From Clostridiales bacterium Firm_05 (GTDB lineage: Bacteria; Bacillota; Clostridia; Oscillospirales; Ruminococcaceae): a stretch of DNA of 44,330 bases. Under the pieces are notes generated by a model. That model saw only the letters and a list, made by a program, of their open reading frames with translations. It was not told where the DNA came from and ran no database searches. Below, one piece after another: positions 26,717 through 34,070 of the stretch. The stretch is taken from positions 1 to 44,330 of the forward strand of contig LVAK01000044.1 of the NCBI GenBank assembly GCA_001604035.1, read 5' to 3'. Numbering within the stretch: the first letter of the stretch is position 1; the number at the start of each line of letters is the position of its first letter. A program made the position numbers and the translations under genes.

Positions 26717-28267
26717 TCAGACACCTCCTTGTTCTTTAGCCTTACTTATCTCCTCCGCTAACGGCTTCTTTGCATCAGCAGGAAGACAACTGCATAACTG
26801 TTCTGCTCTTTCAAAATCGCCGATATCTATATATGAACGTATGCGATAGCTTGCTGATACAGCATCCTTCGGATCTTCCAGCATCCTCTTTGTCCAGAAG
26901 CTGATACGCTCCTGATATTTCTTCTCCCAGTTCTCTTTATTGAGATATTTTCCGGCCTTCAGTTCATAATAAATGCCGGCATACTGGTTTGGCACGATAG
27001 ATGAGGACTGAAGCTCCTTGGCCTTGATGAGCATATTCTCATATTCCCCATTCACCTCATATATGCCTAAATAAAGGCTGTTGCGAAGATCTTTCTGAAC
27101 CTGATTCATCTTGAAATCGCCGCTCAGCTTGTATGCGGAGCCTGTCTTTTCCATTGCAGGAACACTTCCCAGCGGGCTGAGGCTGTCATGTATGGCAGCT
27201 GCCAGCTCTTCCGGATCATCACTGCCGTTTTCATCAAGAGCAGCAGTGATCTCATCACGGAGATCGTCAAATTCTCCGTTGTCCCATTTTTCCTGCAATA
27301 TAGCTTCCTGTTCTTCAGGAGAAAGTATCTCTCCGGAGTCTGATGATATATCCTCAGCTGCATCAGAGGGAAGAACGGAGAAGCCGTTATTGAAAGATGA
27401 AACAACATCCGCCAACGCATCAAGAACTCTTAATGCGTCATTATACTGCTCAAGAGTTACGTACATCTGAGCCGCTCTCAGATAAAGGTCAGCCGCATTT
27501 ATTCCGTCAGGCTCTCCTTTAAGAAGGGCATTATTTATAGCCTTAACAGAATCCCTGCATCTTGCCCTGACCTCATCATCCGTTTCTGAAGGATCAGTAC
27601 TTCTTGAAGTAAAGAGGACACGATCGAAATAATACGCAAATTCAGGCTTTGCATATTTTTTTGCCCTCTCAAGCTCTGCTTTTGCCTCATCGTATATGCC
27701 AAGCTCCATAAAAAGGTGGAAGGCAAGGCTGTACGCCTTATAGTTATGCGGCTGGACCAGTTTCATCTGATTGATACTAAACAACGCATTCTTATACTCC
27801 TTAAGAAAGGCGTAGCAGACTGCTTTGTGCTGAAGCACTTCATAATCAATGCCAGACTGTTCCTCTGCCTGCTTAAAGTTGATAAGCGCATTTGCATGAT
27901 CTCTTCTCTCGATATTGATCATGCCCATTATCTTATATATCTGGCCTCTGATGTCAGGCTTGCAGTTTCTTTCGATAGCCCTTGTAAAGCTTCTGAGAGA
28001 ATCTGTAGTATCTCCTTTCATCGCCTGTGCATAGCCCAAAAGGAAAAAGTTGTCACCGATCTTAGGATCTTTTTCTGTGGCCTTTGTAAAATATGTAACT
28101 GCGTCCGAAAGCGTATTCTTTGACATACACGCTCTTCCAGCACTCACATATCCATCAGGCGAATCAGGCTGTTCTTTGATAGCTTTTTTGGCGTAATCAA
28201 GTGCAAGCTCGTAATTTTTGCTTGCAGTCGCAAGATTGGAATTTGCTATATTTTCGTTAAATGACAA
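26717..28267 (-). CDS. TPR-repeat protein of the type VII-like cluster
   Basis: 516 residues, soluble. The first 230 residues are tandem tetratricopeptide repeats (ALDYAKKAIKEQPDSPDGY, AVTYFTKATEKDPKIGDNFF, SLRSFTRAIE, ALINFKQAEEQSGIDYEVL). An acidic segment sits in the middle and more helical repeats follow at the end. TPR proteins mediate protein binding; here an adaptor or chaperone role for the small substrates encoded just downstream is likely. The start is TTG with RBS GAAGGAG 9 nt upstream. The stop is 2 bp before the next start. Confidence 0.8.
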   Translation of the reverse strand: MSFNENIANSNLATASKNYELALDYAKKAIKEQPDSPDGYVSAGRACMSKNTLSDAVTYFTKATEKDPKIGDNFFLLGYAQAMKGDTTDSLRSFTRAIERNCKPDIRGQIYKIMGMINIERRDHANALINFKQAEEQSGIDYEVLQHKAVCYAFLKEYKNALFSINQMKLVQPHNYKAYSLAFHLFMELGIYDEAKAELERAKKYAKPEFAYYFDRVLFTSRSTDPSETDDEVRARCRDSVKAINNALLKGEPDGINAADLYLRAAQMYVTLEQYNDALRVLDALADVVSSFNNGFSVLPSDAAEDISSDSGEILSPEEQEAILQEKWDNGEFDDLRDEITAALDENGSDDPEELAAAIHDSLSPLGSVPAMEKTGSAYKLSGDFKMNQVQKDLRNSLYLGIYEVNGEYENMLIKAKELQSSSIVPNQYAGIYYELKAGKYLNKENWEKKYQERISFWTKRMLEDPKDAVSASYRIRSYIDIGDFERAEQLCSCLPADAKKPLAEEISKAKEQGGV

Positions 28268-28299
28268 TCGTTATCACTCCTTCGTAACAGAATCATTTT

Positions 28300-28767
28300 T
28301 CATATTCTTCCCGTTCCAAAACATTTATCAATGTATCTTATTTTTGAGGCTGGAATGTTTTCGCCGAGAAAAGCGGCCATTTTATCGAACCCTATCATGG
28401 ATGATTCTATAGAAAACTTGATTCTGCCCGCTTTTATACTTACATTTTCATTCAACATAGCTGCCGTCTTGGTACGTCTCCACACTATATTGTCTATATC
28501 AGAGATATGAAAGCTCTTTTCTCTGCCAAATGTCTTGCGAAGAGTCATTTCGCTTCCGTTAGCAGTGACTCTGAAACGCTTCACCCACAAAACGATCAGT
28601 GATGTGAATAATATAACTATCAGAAAGAATATGTATAACCCAAGCTGGAATTTTCCTGAGGCGATCGTGGCTACTATTGATATGATTATTGCAAGGGAAT
28701 CAACTATCCATACAAGGAAAGTCAATACCGGTGAGATCTTTACTGTAATGTTATCTTTATTGCCCAA
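28300..28767 (-). CDS. Membrane protein with PH-like domain
   Basis: 155 residues. Two adjacent membrane helices (FLVWIVDSLAIIISIVATIA and LGLYIFFLIVILFTSLIVLWV) are followed by about 85 residues of beta strands ending in a helix (FRVTANGSEMTLRKTFG ... FDKMAAFLGENI). This fits the bacterial PH-like (bPH) arrangement with the domain facing the cytoplasm. The start is TTG with RBS GAGGAA. It sits between the toxin-like gene and the TPR gene. Role in the cluster unknown. Confidence 0.65.
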   Translation of the reverse strand: MGNKDNITVKISPVLTFLVWIVDSLAIIISIVATIASGKFQLGLYIFFLIVILFTSLIVLWVKRFRVTANGSEMTLRKTFGREKSFHISDIDNIVWRRTKTAAMLNENVSIKAGRIKFSIESSMIGFDKMAAFLGENIPASKIRYIDKCFGTGRI

Positions 28768-28788
28768 TGTATATTCCTCATTTCAAAA

Positions 28789-29949
28789 TTAATCAGACAG
28801 ACCGACAGCATCAGTAAACGAGTTATCCCAGATATCAAAATGGAAGAAATACTTTGATCCCTTGTCAACCCAGTAATCTATACCGCTGCCAATTCCCTGT
28901 ACACCAGTCTGAATAATTCCGTCGAACATATTACCGAATAATCCGTTGCGAACAGTTTTCGACGTAAAGTTTCTTGCTGTTCCGTTACGAAGCCTTGTAA
29001 GAACTCTCGAATAATCTGCTGAATAGCTATGAGTACCGGTAAGGCGTGTCAGCGCATTGAATTTTCCGCCCAGGAAATCGCCGAGTTTTTTAGTAAATTC
29101 AAACTTTCCGTCAAGGAAGCTGAATGCATATGCAAATCCAACACTGAGTCCCGTATCAAAAAGAATACGACCGAATGTCTGATGTTCTCCGCCGGTTATG
29201 TTGCTTAAATGTCCGGTAAAGAATGTTGATACTCCTGCTTCAACACCTATCGCAAGATTAGGGAAGCCTGCAAGTGTAAGAACACCGCCAAGAGCTCCGC
29301 CGAGAGCTGCACCAAGGTAGCCCTGCCATGTTCCCTGCCATTCGCCGGTAACAGCCCATGTGATAACATCACTTATGAGCTGACCGGCAAGCCCCACAGC
29401 CATGCCGATAAGTGCCGCCAGTGCCACAGCGCCAGCACCGAATGTAACGATACATATACATATTACAACAGCTGCAACAACGATCGTTACGATGACACAT
29501 ACAAGTGATGCCCAGTTCTCAGCGAGCCAGTCGCCTAAATAATCAAAGAAACCGTCGACATCATCCCAGAACAATTCCCAGTCTGACTTCTCGCAGTCAG
29601 GTTTGAGATAATCATACTCATCATAAAAATCATCTTTACGCTCGCTGATAAGTTCTGCAACAGCGCTGTCTATTCTTCCTACCTCAGCAAGAAGATCATC
29701 AAGCTTATCATATGCCAATGACAATGAGCTCTCTTTTATCTCTTCCCTCTGTTCTGAATTATCAGCGTCGCTCCATGATTCATCAAGATCTACTGCCGCT
29801 TCAGCGCTGAGGATCTTGTCCTTCAGTGAATCAAGCGCATCAATAAGCTCGCTTACAGCTGTCATGGCGCCTGCAAAAGCTGTGCCGACTTCAAAACTAT
29901 CTATCCCGGCGGTCACTCCAGGATACAAAGGTATTGATATAGTAGCCAA
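28789..29949 (-). CDS. Polymorphic-toxin-like membrane protein without recognised toxin domain
   Basis: 386 residues. Residues 1-115 are helical and WXG/LXG-like in spacing, with acidic SWSDADNSEQ in the turn region. A membrane block follows at about 148-195 (VIVTIVVAAVVICICIVTFG, then a glycine-rich helix), then WQGYLGAALGGALGGVL, a glycine-zipper segment I associate with pretoxin regions of LXG and related type VII effectors. The last 120 residues resemble the linker before a toxin domain, but the protein stops without a nuclease or other known toxin. It could act through its membrane segment, or be a trimmed effector. No obvious immunity gene adjoins. Start is TTG with RBS GGAGAGGTGA. Confidence 0.65.
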   Translation of the reverse strand: MATISIPLYPGVTAGIDSFEVGTAFAGAMTAVSELIDALDSLKDKILSAEAAVDLDESWSDADNSEQREEIKESSLSLAYDKLDDLLAEVGRIDSAVAELISERKDDFYDEYDYLKPDCEKSDWELFWDDVDGFFDYLGDWLAENWASLVCVIVTIVVAAVVICICIVTFGAGAVALAALIGMAVGLAGQLISDVITWAVTGEWQGTWQGYLGAALGGALGGVLTLAGFPNLAIGVEAGVSTFFTGHLSNITGGEHQTFGRILFDTGLSVGFAYAFSFLDGKFEFTKKLGDFLGGKFNALTRLTGTHSYSADYSRVLTRLRNGTARNFTSKTVRNGLFGNMFDGIIQTGVQGIGSGIDYWVDKGSKYFFHFDIWDNSFTDAVGLSD

Positions 29950-29967
29950 TTTTTAACTCACCTCTCC

Positions 29968-30531
29968 TTATTCACCATTCTGCCATCTCTGTTCATATTC
30001 CTTCATTTCACCATAATATGAATTCACCTGACTCTGAGCATAGCCCTCATCACCTACATTGGCCAGATCGTTCTCCACCGCTGTAAGTTCATTTGACACT
30101 CTGTTGACCTCGCTTTCTGCATATTCAACCTGTTCGTTGACGATATTCATTTTAGCTTCAAGGTCACCAATGATACAGCTCAGGTCATTCTGAGTCGATG
30201 TTATATCATCCGAATATATGGACCAAATATCCGCTACACCCGTATCTGCGGATATCAAAGCCTTGTATTCATCGCTCGCATCTTCAAGATTTGTCTTCAT
30301 CGTGGCAAATTCACCTGTAGAAACGCTTCTTGCTTTTGTAAGTGCATTCTCAACAAGCTCCCTCTTATCGTTTGCAAGCCTGAGATCAGCTTCTTTGTCC
30401 GACAGTTCACTGGAAAGCTGATTTTTTCTCGTCACAAGCTCGCTCCTGCGTGAGCGTATAGAATTCAGGTTATCCACCGCCTGATAATAATTGCTGCGGG
30501 CTATATAATACAGCTCCTCATAATTGGGCAT
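29968..30531 (-). CDS. Coiled-coil DUF5082/YwqH-like protein, first gene of the cluster
   Basis: Start taken at ATG 30531 (187 residues), where AAAGGAG is 8 nt upstream; the track start nine codons earlier lacks one. Nearly all helical with long heptad runs (LVTRKNQLSSELSDKEADLRLANDKRELVENAL and AEKM-type later coils), no membrane helix. Small coiled-coil proteins of the YwqH/DUF5082 type are encoded beside LXG effectors, where they act as secretion partners. That fits its position directly upstream of the toxin-like gene. The family call is tentative; coiled-coil character is plain. Confidence 0.65.
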   Translation of the reverse strand: MPNYEELYYIARSNYYQAVDNLNSIRSRRSELVTRKNQLSSELSDKEADLRLANDKRELVENALTKARSVSTGEFATMKTNLEDASDEYKALISADTGVADIWSIYSDDITSTQNDLSCIIGDLEAKMNIVNEQVEYAESEVNRVSNELTAVENDLANVGDEGYAQSQVNSYYGEMKEYEQRWQNGE

Positions 30532-30633
30532 ACGATCAACTCCTTTGCTAAAAATCATTTATTTGATTACTGTTTGCACAATAAAATAATACAGTTAGTA
30601 TTAATTTGACAAATTTTTCTAATTTCAAATTTT

Positions 30634-30662
30634 ATTTTAGCACAAATCCATACAAAAGTCAA
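30634..30662 (-). promoter_or_regulatory. Sigma-A promoter of the type VII-like cluster
   Basis: Minus-strand TTGACT (30657-30662), a 17-bp spacer and TAAAAT (30634-30639). The start site would be near 30627, about 95 nt before the first gene. No comparably good promoter was noticed inside the cluster. Confidence 0.7.
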
Positions 30663-30716
30663 GTGAAATCAAGTAATTTTTGAATTTTCTATAGAAATGT
30701 CATATCAATTAAAAAT

Positions 30717-30741
30717 ATTCCCTCGATCACATCGAAGGAAT
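30717..30741. promoter_or_regulatory. Inverted repeat upstream of the cluster promoter
   Basis: ATTCCCTCGAT and ATCGAAGGAAT pair over 11 positions with one mismatch around a CAC centre. It lies 55 bp upstream of the -35 and after the methyltransferase terminator. It could be an activator site. The rest of 30532-30883 holds the promoter, this repeat and the terminator; no gene is seen. Confidence 0.4.
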
Positions 30742-30790
30742 ACCGGTATTTGATAAACAGACTCCCGCATTTATCCGCTTCAAACTCAAA

Positions 30791-30839
30791 AAAAGCCCGA
30801 AGGATCCGGCAGAATAGGTTCACCTGACCTTTGGGCTTT
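30791..30839 (-). terminator. Terminator after the methyltransferase at 30.9 kb
   Basis: AAAGCCC and GGGCTTT with additional AGG/CCT pairs enclose a long loop; on the minus strand the stem is followed by a run of seven T. It follows the stop at 30884. Confidence 0.75.
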
Positions 30840-30883
30840 ATACAATGACATATTTTAGAGCTTTTACAGATCGTATAAACCGA

Positions 30884-31495
30884 TCATTTTTTTGCAATAA
30901 CAGTTATCCACGGTTTTGAATCGTGATGTGCTGTTCTGACACTTGAGAAGCCGGCTGACATCAGCGCTGTCTCTATTTCTTCAGCAGTATGCTGCTTAAC
31001 ACCGTCTATAAGCTTTTCAAGCTTGGTTCCTGGCTGCTCGATCCCGTCAGACTCATTGACGATCATAAATGTTCCGCCTTTTTTGAGTACCCTTGCTACT
31101 TCTGCGAAACAGCTCTTGAGTGTTGGCCATAAACTGATAGTCTCAAATGCAGTTGCAAGATCATACTGCTCACTGCCCTCATCAAGTTTTGACACATCTC
31201 CCCATCTTGCAGTATAGCGTCCGGACTCAATGGCACGTTTATTATACTCTTTAGCTTTTTCAACAGATATCTCTGACTGATCTACAGCTGTAACTCTTGA
31301 TGAAGGATATGTCTTTAAGAGTTCAGGAACATTTCTTCCTGCTCCGCATCCGAGCTCAATTATCTCTGACGGATAAAGATTTCCAAGATGTCTTATCCCC
31401 CAGTTAGCAAGTTTTGCGTTTCCTGTAGATACAGAGATCTCGCTTCCATTCTTATTCTCTGATTTTTTGCTTAATAGATTCTTAAATAATCCCAT
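30884..31495 (-). CDS. Class I SAM-dependent methyltransferase
   Basis: Start at ATG 31495 (203 residues), where AGGAGGG sits 9 nt upstream. Motif I is IIELGCGAGRN near residue 45, with the acidic Asp of VTAVDQSEISVEKAKEYN next and an LKKGGTFMIVNE strand near 140; this is the standard fold of small-molecule or general methyltransferases. The substrate is not evident. A basic N-terminal segment (GLFKNLLSKKSENK) precedes the domain. It has its own promoter and terminator and separates the two large operons, so there is no clear functional link to either. Confidence 0.85.
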   Translation of the reverse strand: MGLFKNLLSKKSENKNGSEISVSTGNAKLANWGIRHLGNLYPSEIIELGCGAGRNVPELLKTYPSSRVTAVDQSEISVEKAKEYNKRAIESGRYTARWGDVSKLDEGSEQYDLATAFETISLWPTLKSCFAEVARVLKKGGTFMIVNESDGIEQPGTKLEKLIDGVKQHTAEEIETALMSAGFSSVRTAHHDSKPWITVIAKK

Positions 31496-31585
31496 GATCG
31501 TGTTCCCTCCTGAATAAAATAAAGTAATGAATGTTGTGGTTTTTATCTTTCTATGCAAATAATCTATTGTTTTTAAATTGATTTT

Positions 31586-31614
31586 AATTTATCATAAATT
31601 CATTATAATGTCAA
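31586..31614 (-). promoter_or_regulatory. Promoter for the methyltransferase at 30.9 kb
   Basis: Minus-strand perfect TTGACA (31609-31614), a 17-bp spacer and a weaker TAAATT (31586-31591), about 90 bp before the start codon. The 31496-31921 gap holds this promoter, the divergent MoxR promoter and otherwise AT-rich DNA with no gene I can support. Confidence 0.6.
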
Positions 31615-31859
31615 TAGCAATATTATACATTTGTATTTTTGCACATATACAGGTTTTTTTCCATATTTCATTTTATGATATTCTTTAATAAAATTCTTCT
31701 CATCCAAGGATATTTTTCGCGAAAATTAATAAGTTTATTCAATGAGCTGAAAAACCGCTTTATTGCAGTATATCTTCAATATAAGTTCGTTAGTAAGGAT
31801 ATATTCTTTCCAAAGCTTCAAACCTCTTTATATTTTGCATATTTTTTTCATCTTTGGTC

Positions 31860-31888
31860 TTGAAAAACCAGCTTAAAAGTGATATAAT
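31860..31888 (+). promoter_or_regulatory. Sigma-A promoter of the MoxR operon
   Basis: TTGAAA (31860-31865), 17-bp spacer and a perfect TATAAT (31883-31888). The start site near 31895 leaves a leader of under 30 nt with RBS AGGAGA. Confidence 0.85.
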
Positions 31889-31921
31889 ATTAAGGTACAA
31901 TTTTTTCACAGGAGATTTACA

Positions 31922-32878
31922 ATGAACAATAATTATTCTGCCCAGATCAATTCTATCCTGACCGAGGTCAAAAAAGCGGTCATCGGCAAAGATCCGATAA
32001 TAATCAAGGTTCTTCTCGCTATCCTTTGCAAAGGCCACGTCCTTATCGAAGACATACCGGGTGTTGGTAAGACTACTCTCGCCCTTGCCTTCTCCAAGGC
32101 GCTTTCACTTGAACATAACCGTATGCAGTTCACCCCCGATGTACTCCCTTCAGATGTAACCGGCTTCAATGTCTACAATAAGGCTGCCGGCAAATTTGAA
32201 TTCCGTCCCGGTGTCGCATTCTGCAACCTCTTCCTCGCTGATGAGATCAATCGTACTTCAAGCAAGACTCAATCTGCTCTTCTTGAACTTATGGAGGAAA
32301 AAAGCATTACAGTTGATGGCCGCACATACAAGCTGCCCGAACCATATACCGTTATCGCTACACAGAACCCCATCGGCTCTGCCGGTACCCATAATCTTCC
32401 GGATTCACAGCTGGACAGATTTATGATAAAGCTCAGCATGGGCTATCCGGATTTTGGCGGAGAGGTGAACATCCTCAAATCCAAGTTCAACTCCAATCCT
32501 CTTGACACCGTTATATCGGTCGCTGACGCTTCTACTATAACTGCTCTTCAGGAATATATATCCAACATCTATGTTGATGACAGAATATATGAATATATCG
32601 TTTCACTTTCAGCTGCAACAAGAAATCACCCGATGGTGAAGCTCGGTGTCAGCCCACGAGGAACCCTCGCTCTTATGCAGATCGCTAAGGGTATCGCTGT
32701 TGCAATGGGCAGAGATTACGTGATCCCTGACGACATCTCTTACATATGTCACGATGTTTTTGAACACAGGATCATGCTCAACTCTAAAGCAAAGCTCTCT
32801 GATATCACTGCATCTGATGTTATAAATGAAGTTATAAAATCTGTTCCCGTACCGGGAATAAGCGCCGCAGGTAACTGA
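31922..32878 (+). CDS. MoxR-family AAA+ ATPase
   Basis: 318 residues. Walker A is IEDIPGVGKTTLALA near residue 43, Walker B FLADEINRTS near 105, sensor 1 VIATQNPIGSAGT near 145, and arginine-finger / lid segments follow (GVSPRGTLALMQIAKGIA). MoxR ATPases act as chaperones that assemble or activate partner proteins, typically with DUF58 and transglutaminase genes downstream, as here. RBS AGGAGA. It is the first gene of a four-gene plus-strand operon; the DUF58 start is 1 base after its stop. Confidence 0.93.
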   Translation: MNNNYSAQINSILTEVKKAVIGKDPIIIKVLLAILCKGHVLIEDIPGVGKTTLALAFSKALSLEHNRMQFTPDVLPSDVTGFNVYNKAAGKFEFRPGVAFCNLFLADEINRTSSKTQSALLELMEEKSITVDGRTYKLPEPYTVIATQNPIGSAGTHNLPDSQLDRFMIKLSMGYPDFGGEVNILKSKFNSNPLDTVISVADASTITALQEYISNIYVDDRIYEYIVSLSAATRNHPMVKLGVSPRGTLALMQIAKGIAVAMGRDYVIPDDISYICHDVFEHRIMLNSKAKLSDITASDVINEVIKSVPVPGISAAGN

Positions 32879-32879
32879 T

Positions 32880-34070
32880 ATGTTCCTGACAAAGCTACTG
32901 TTCATTGTTCTGATAATTATCTGCGCAGCTTTCTATGTCCTTTACATATGGGATTTTGCCCTTGTTCTGCTTATAGTTATGATAGCAATACCGGTAATCA
33001 TGTTCTTTTCGGTATTCATCACAAAAAAACTCATTTCTGCTGAATTCGCACTTAAGAATGACACCGTTGCAAAGAATGAGCCGTTCCCGGTCCAGCTCTG
33101 CATCAACAACCGCAGCATACTTCCTATCGGCAAAGCTGAGGTCAGGATCGAATACTACAACCTGTTCAGCAACCAGATCACTTCATTCGATCTGTTCGTT
33201 CCTATCCAGGCAAGAAATTCCCAGCGTGTCACCTTCCAGCTCAACTCCAGATTCTGCGGCATTATCAACATCAGGACAGTCTATATAAATATTTTCGATC
33301 CCCTTCGCATATTCAGGTTCAGGATAGGCAAAGGCATATCAGCTCAGATATCTGTTATGCCTGAAGGTCACGAAATAAACGGTACCGTTAATTATACTGA
33401 CCGTGTCAATGAGGAGAGCTCAATGTTCTCCGAAAATAAGCCCGGCGATGATCCTTCAGAGGTATTTGATCTGCGTGAATATATCCCCGGAGACAAGCTT
33501 AACCGCATCCACTGGAAGCTGAGTTCAAAAAAAGACGATTTTATCGTCAAGGATTACAGCCTCCCGATAGATGTACCTTCTACTATATTCCTGAACCTCA
33601 AATGTTATGAGGATTCAGAGTATACCCTGCCGGTATTTGACACACTGATCGAAACTCTTATCTCTCTTTCACAGTTCATGCTTGAAAACGAGAGGATGCA
33701 TAACGTTATCTACTACAGCAGCAAATATAAGAATTTCATAGAAAAGACAATAAACGCTCCAGATGAACTTGCAGAACTTGTCAAAGAGATAATCGATTCC
33801 TTCAGTGACAACCTATACTGTAAGGGACCAGAGGATTATCTGTACGATAATTCGCTCTCACTTGCATCGTTTATCTTTCTTTCATCTGTGCCCGACGGAG
33901 CTGTGCTCCCGTTTATCGACGAGAATATCGATGCCGATATAAAGAACGCAGTCCTCGTTGTTCGCTCTGTCAATGAAGCTGCCGAGCTTACAGACAGCTT
34001 CTCAAACCTCAATATTATCCCTGTCGTTATCGGCAGGATCACATCATCTATAAAGGATATTGAACTTTAA
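32880..34070 (+). CDS. DUF58 domain membrane protein
   Basis: 396 residues. Two membrane helices occupy roughly residues 1-45 (LLFIVLIIICAAFYVLYIW, ALVLLIVMIAIPVIMFFSVFI). A beta-rich outer or linker region comes next, followed by the DUF58 signature with FDLREYIPGDKLNRIHWKLSS near 200 and IVKDYSLP just after. The remainder is von Willebrand A-like. DUF58 proteins pair with MoxR ATPases; the biochemical role is not established. Its stop overlaps the transglutaminase start as TAATG, so the three genes are translationally coupled. Confidence 0.88.
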   Translation: MFLTKLLFIVLIIICAAFYVLYIWDFALVLLIVMIAIPVIMFFSVFITKKLISAEFALKNDTVAKNEPFPVQLCINNRSILPIGKAEVRIEYYNLFSNQITSFDLFVPIQARNSQRVTFQLNSRFCGIINIRTVYINIFDPLRIFRFRIGKGISAQISVMPEGHEINGTVNYTDRVNEESSMFSENKPGDDPSEVFDLREYIPGDKLNRIHWKLSSKKDDFIVKDYSLPIDVPSTIFLNLKCYEDSEYTLPVFDTLIETLISLSQFMLENERMHNVIYYSSKYKNFIEKTINAPDELAELVKEIIDSFSDNLYCKGPEDYLYDNSLSLASFIFLSSVPDGAVLPFIDENIDADIKNAVLVVRSVNEAAELTDSFSNLNIIPVVIGRITSSIKDIEL

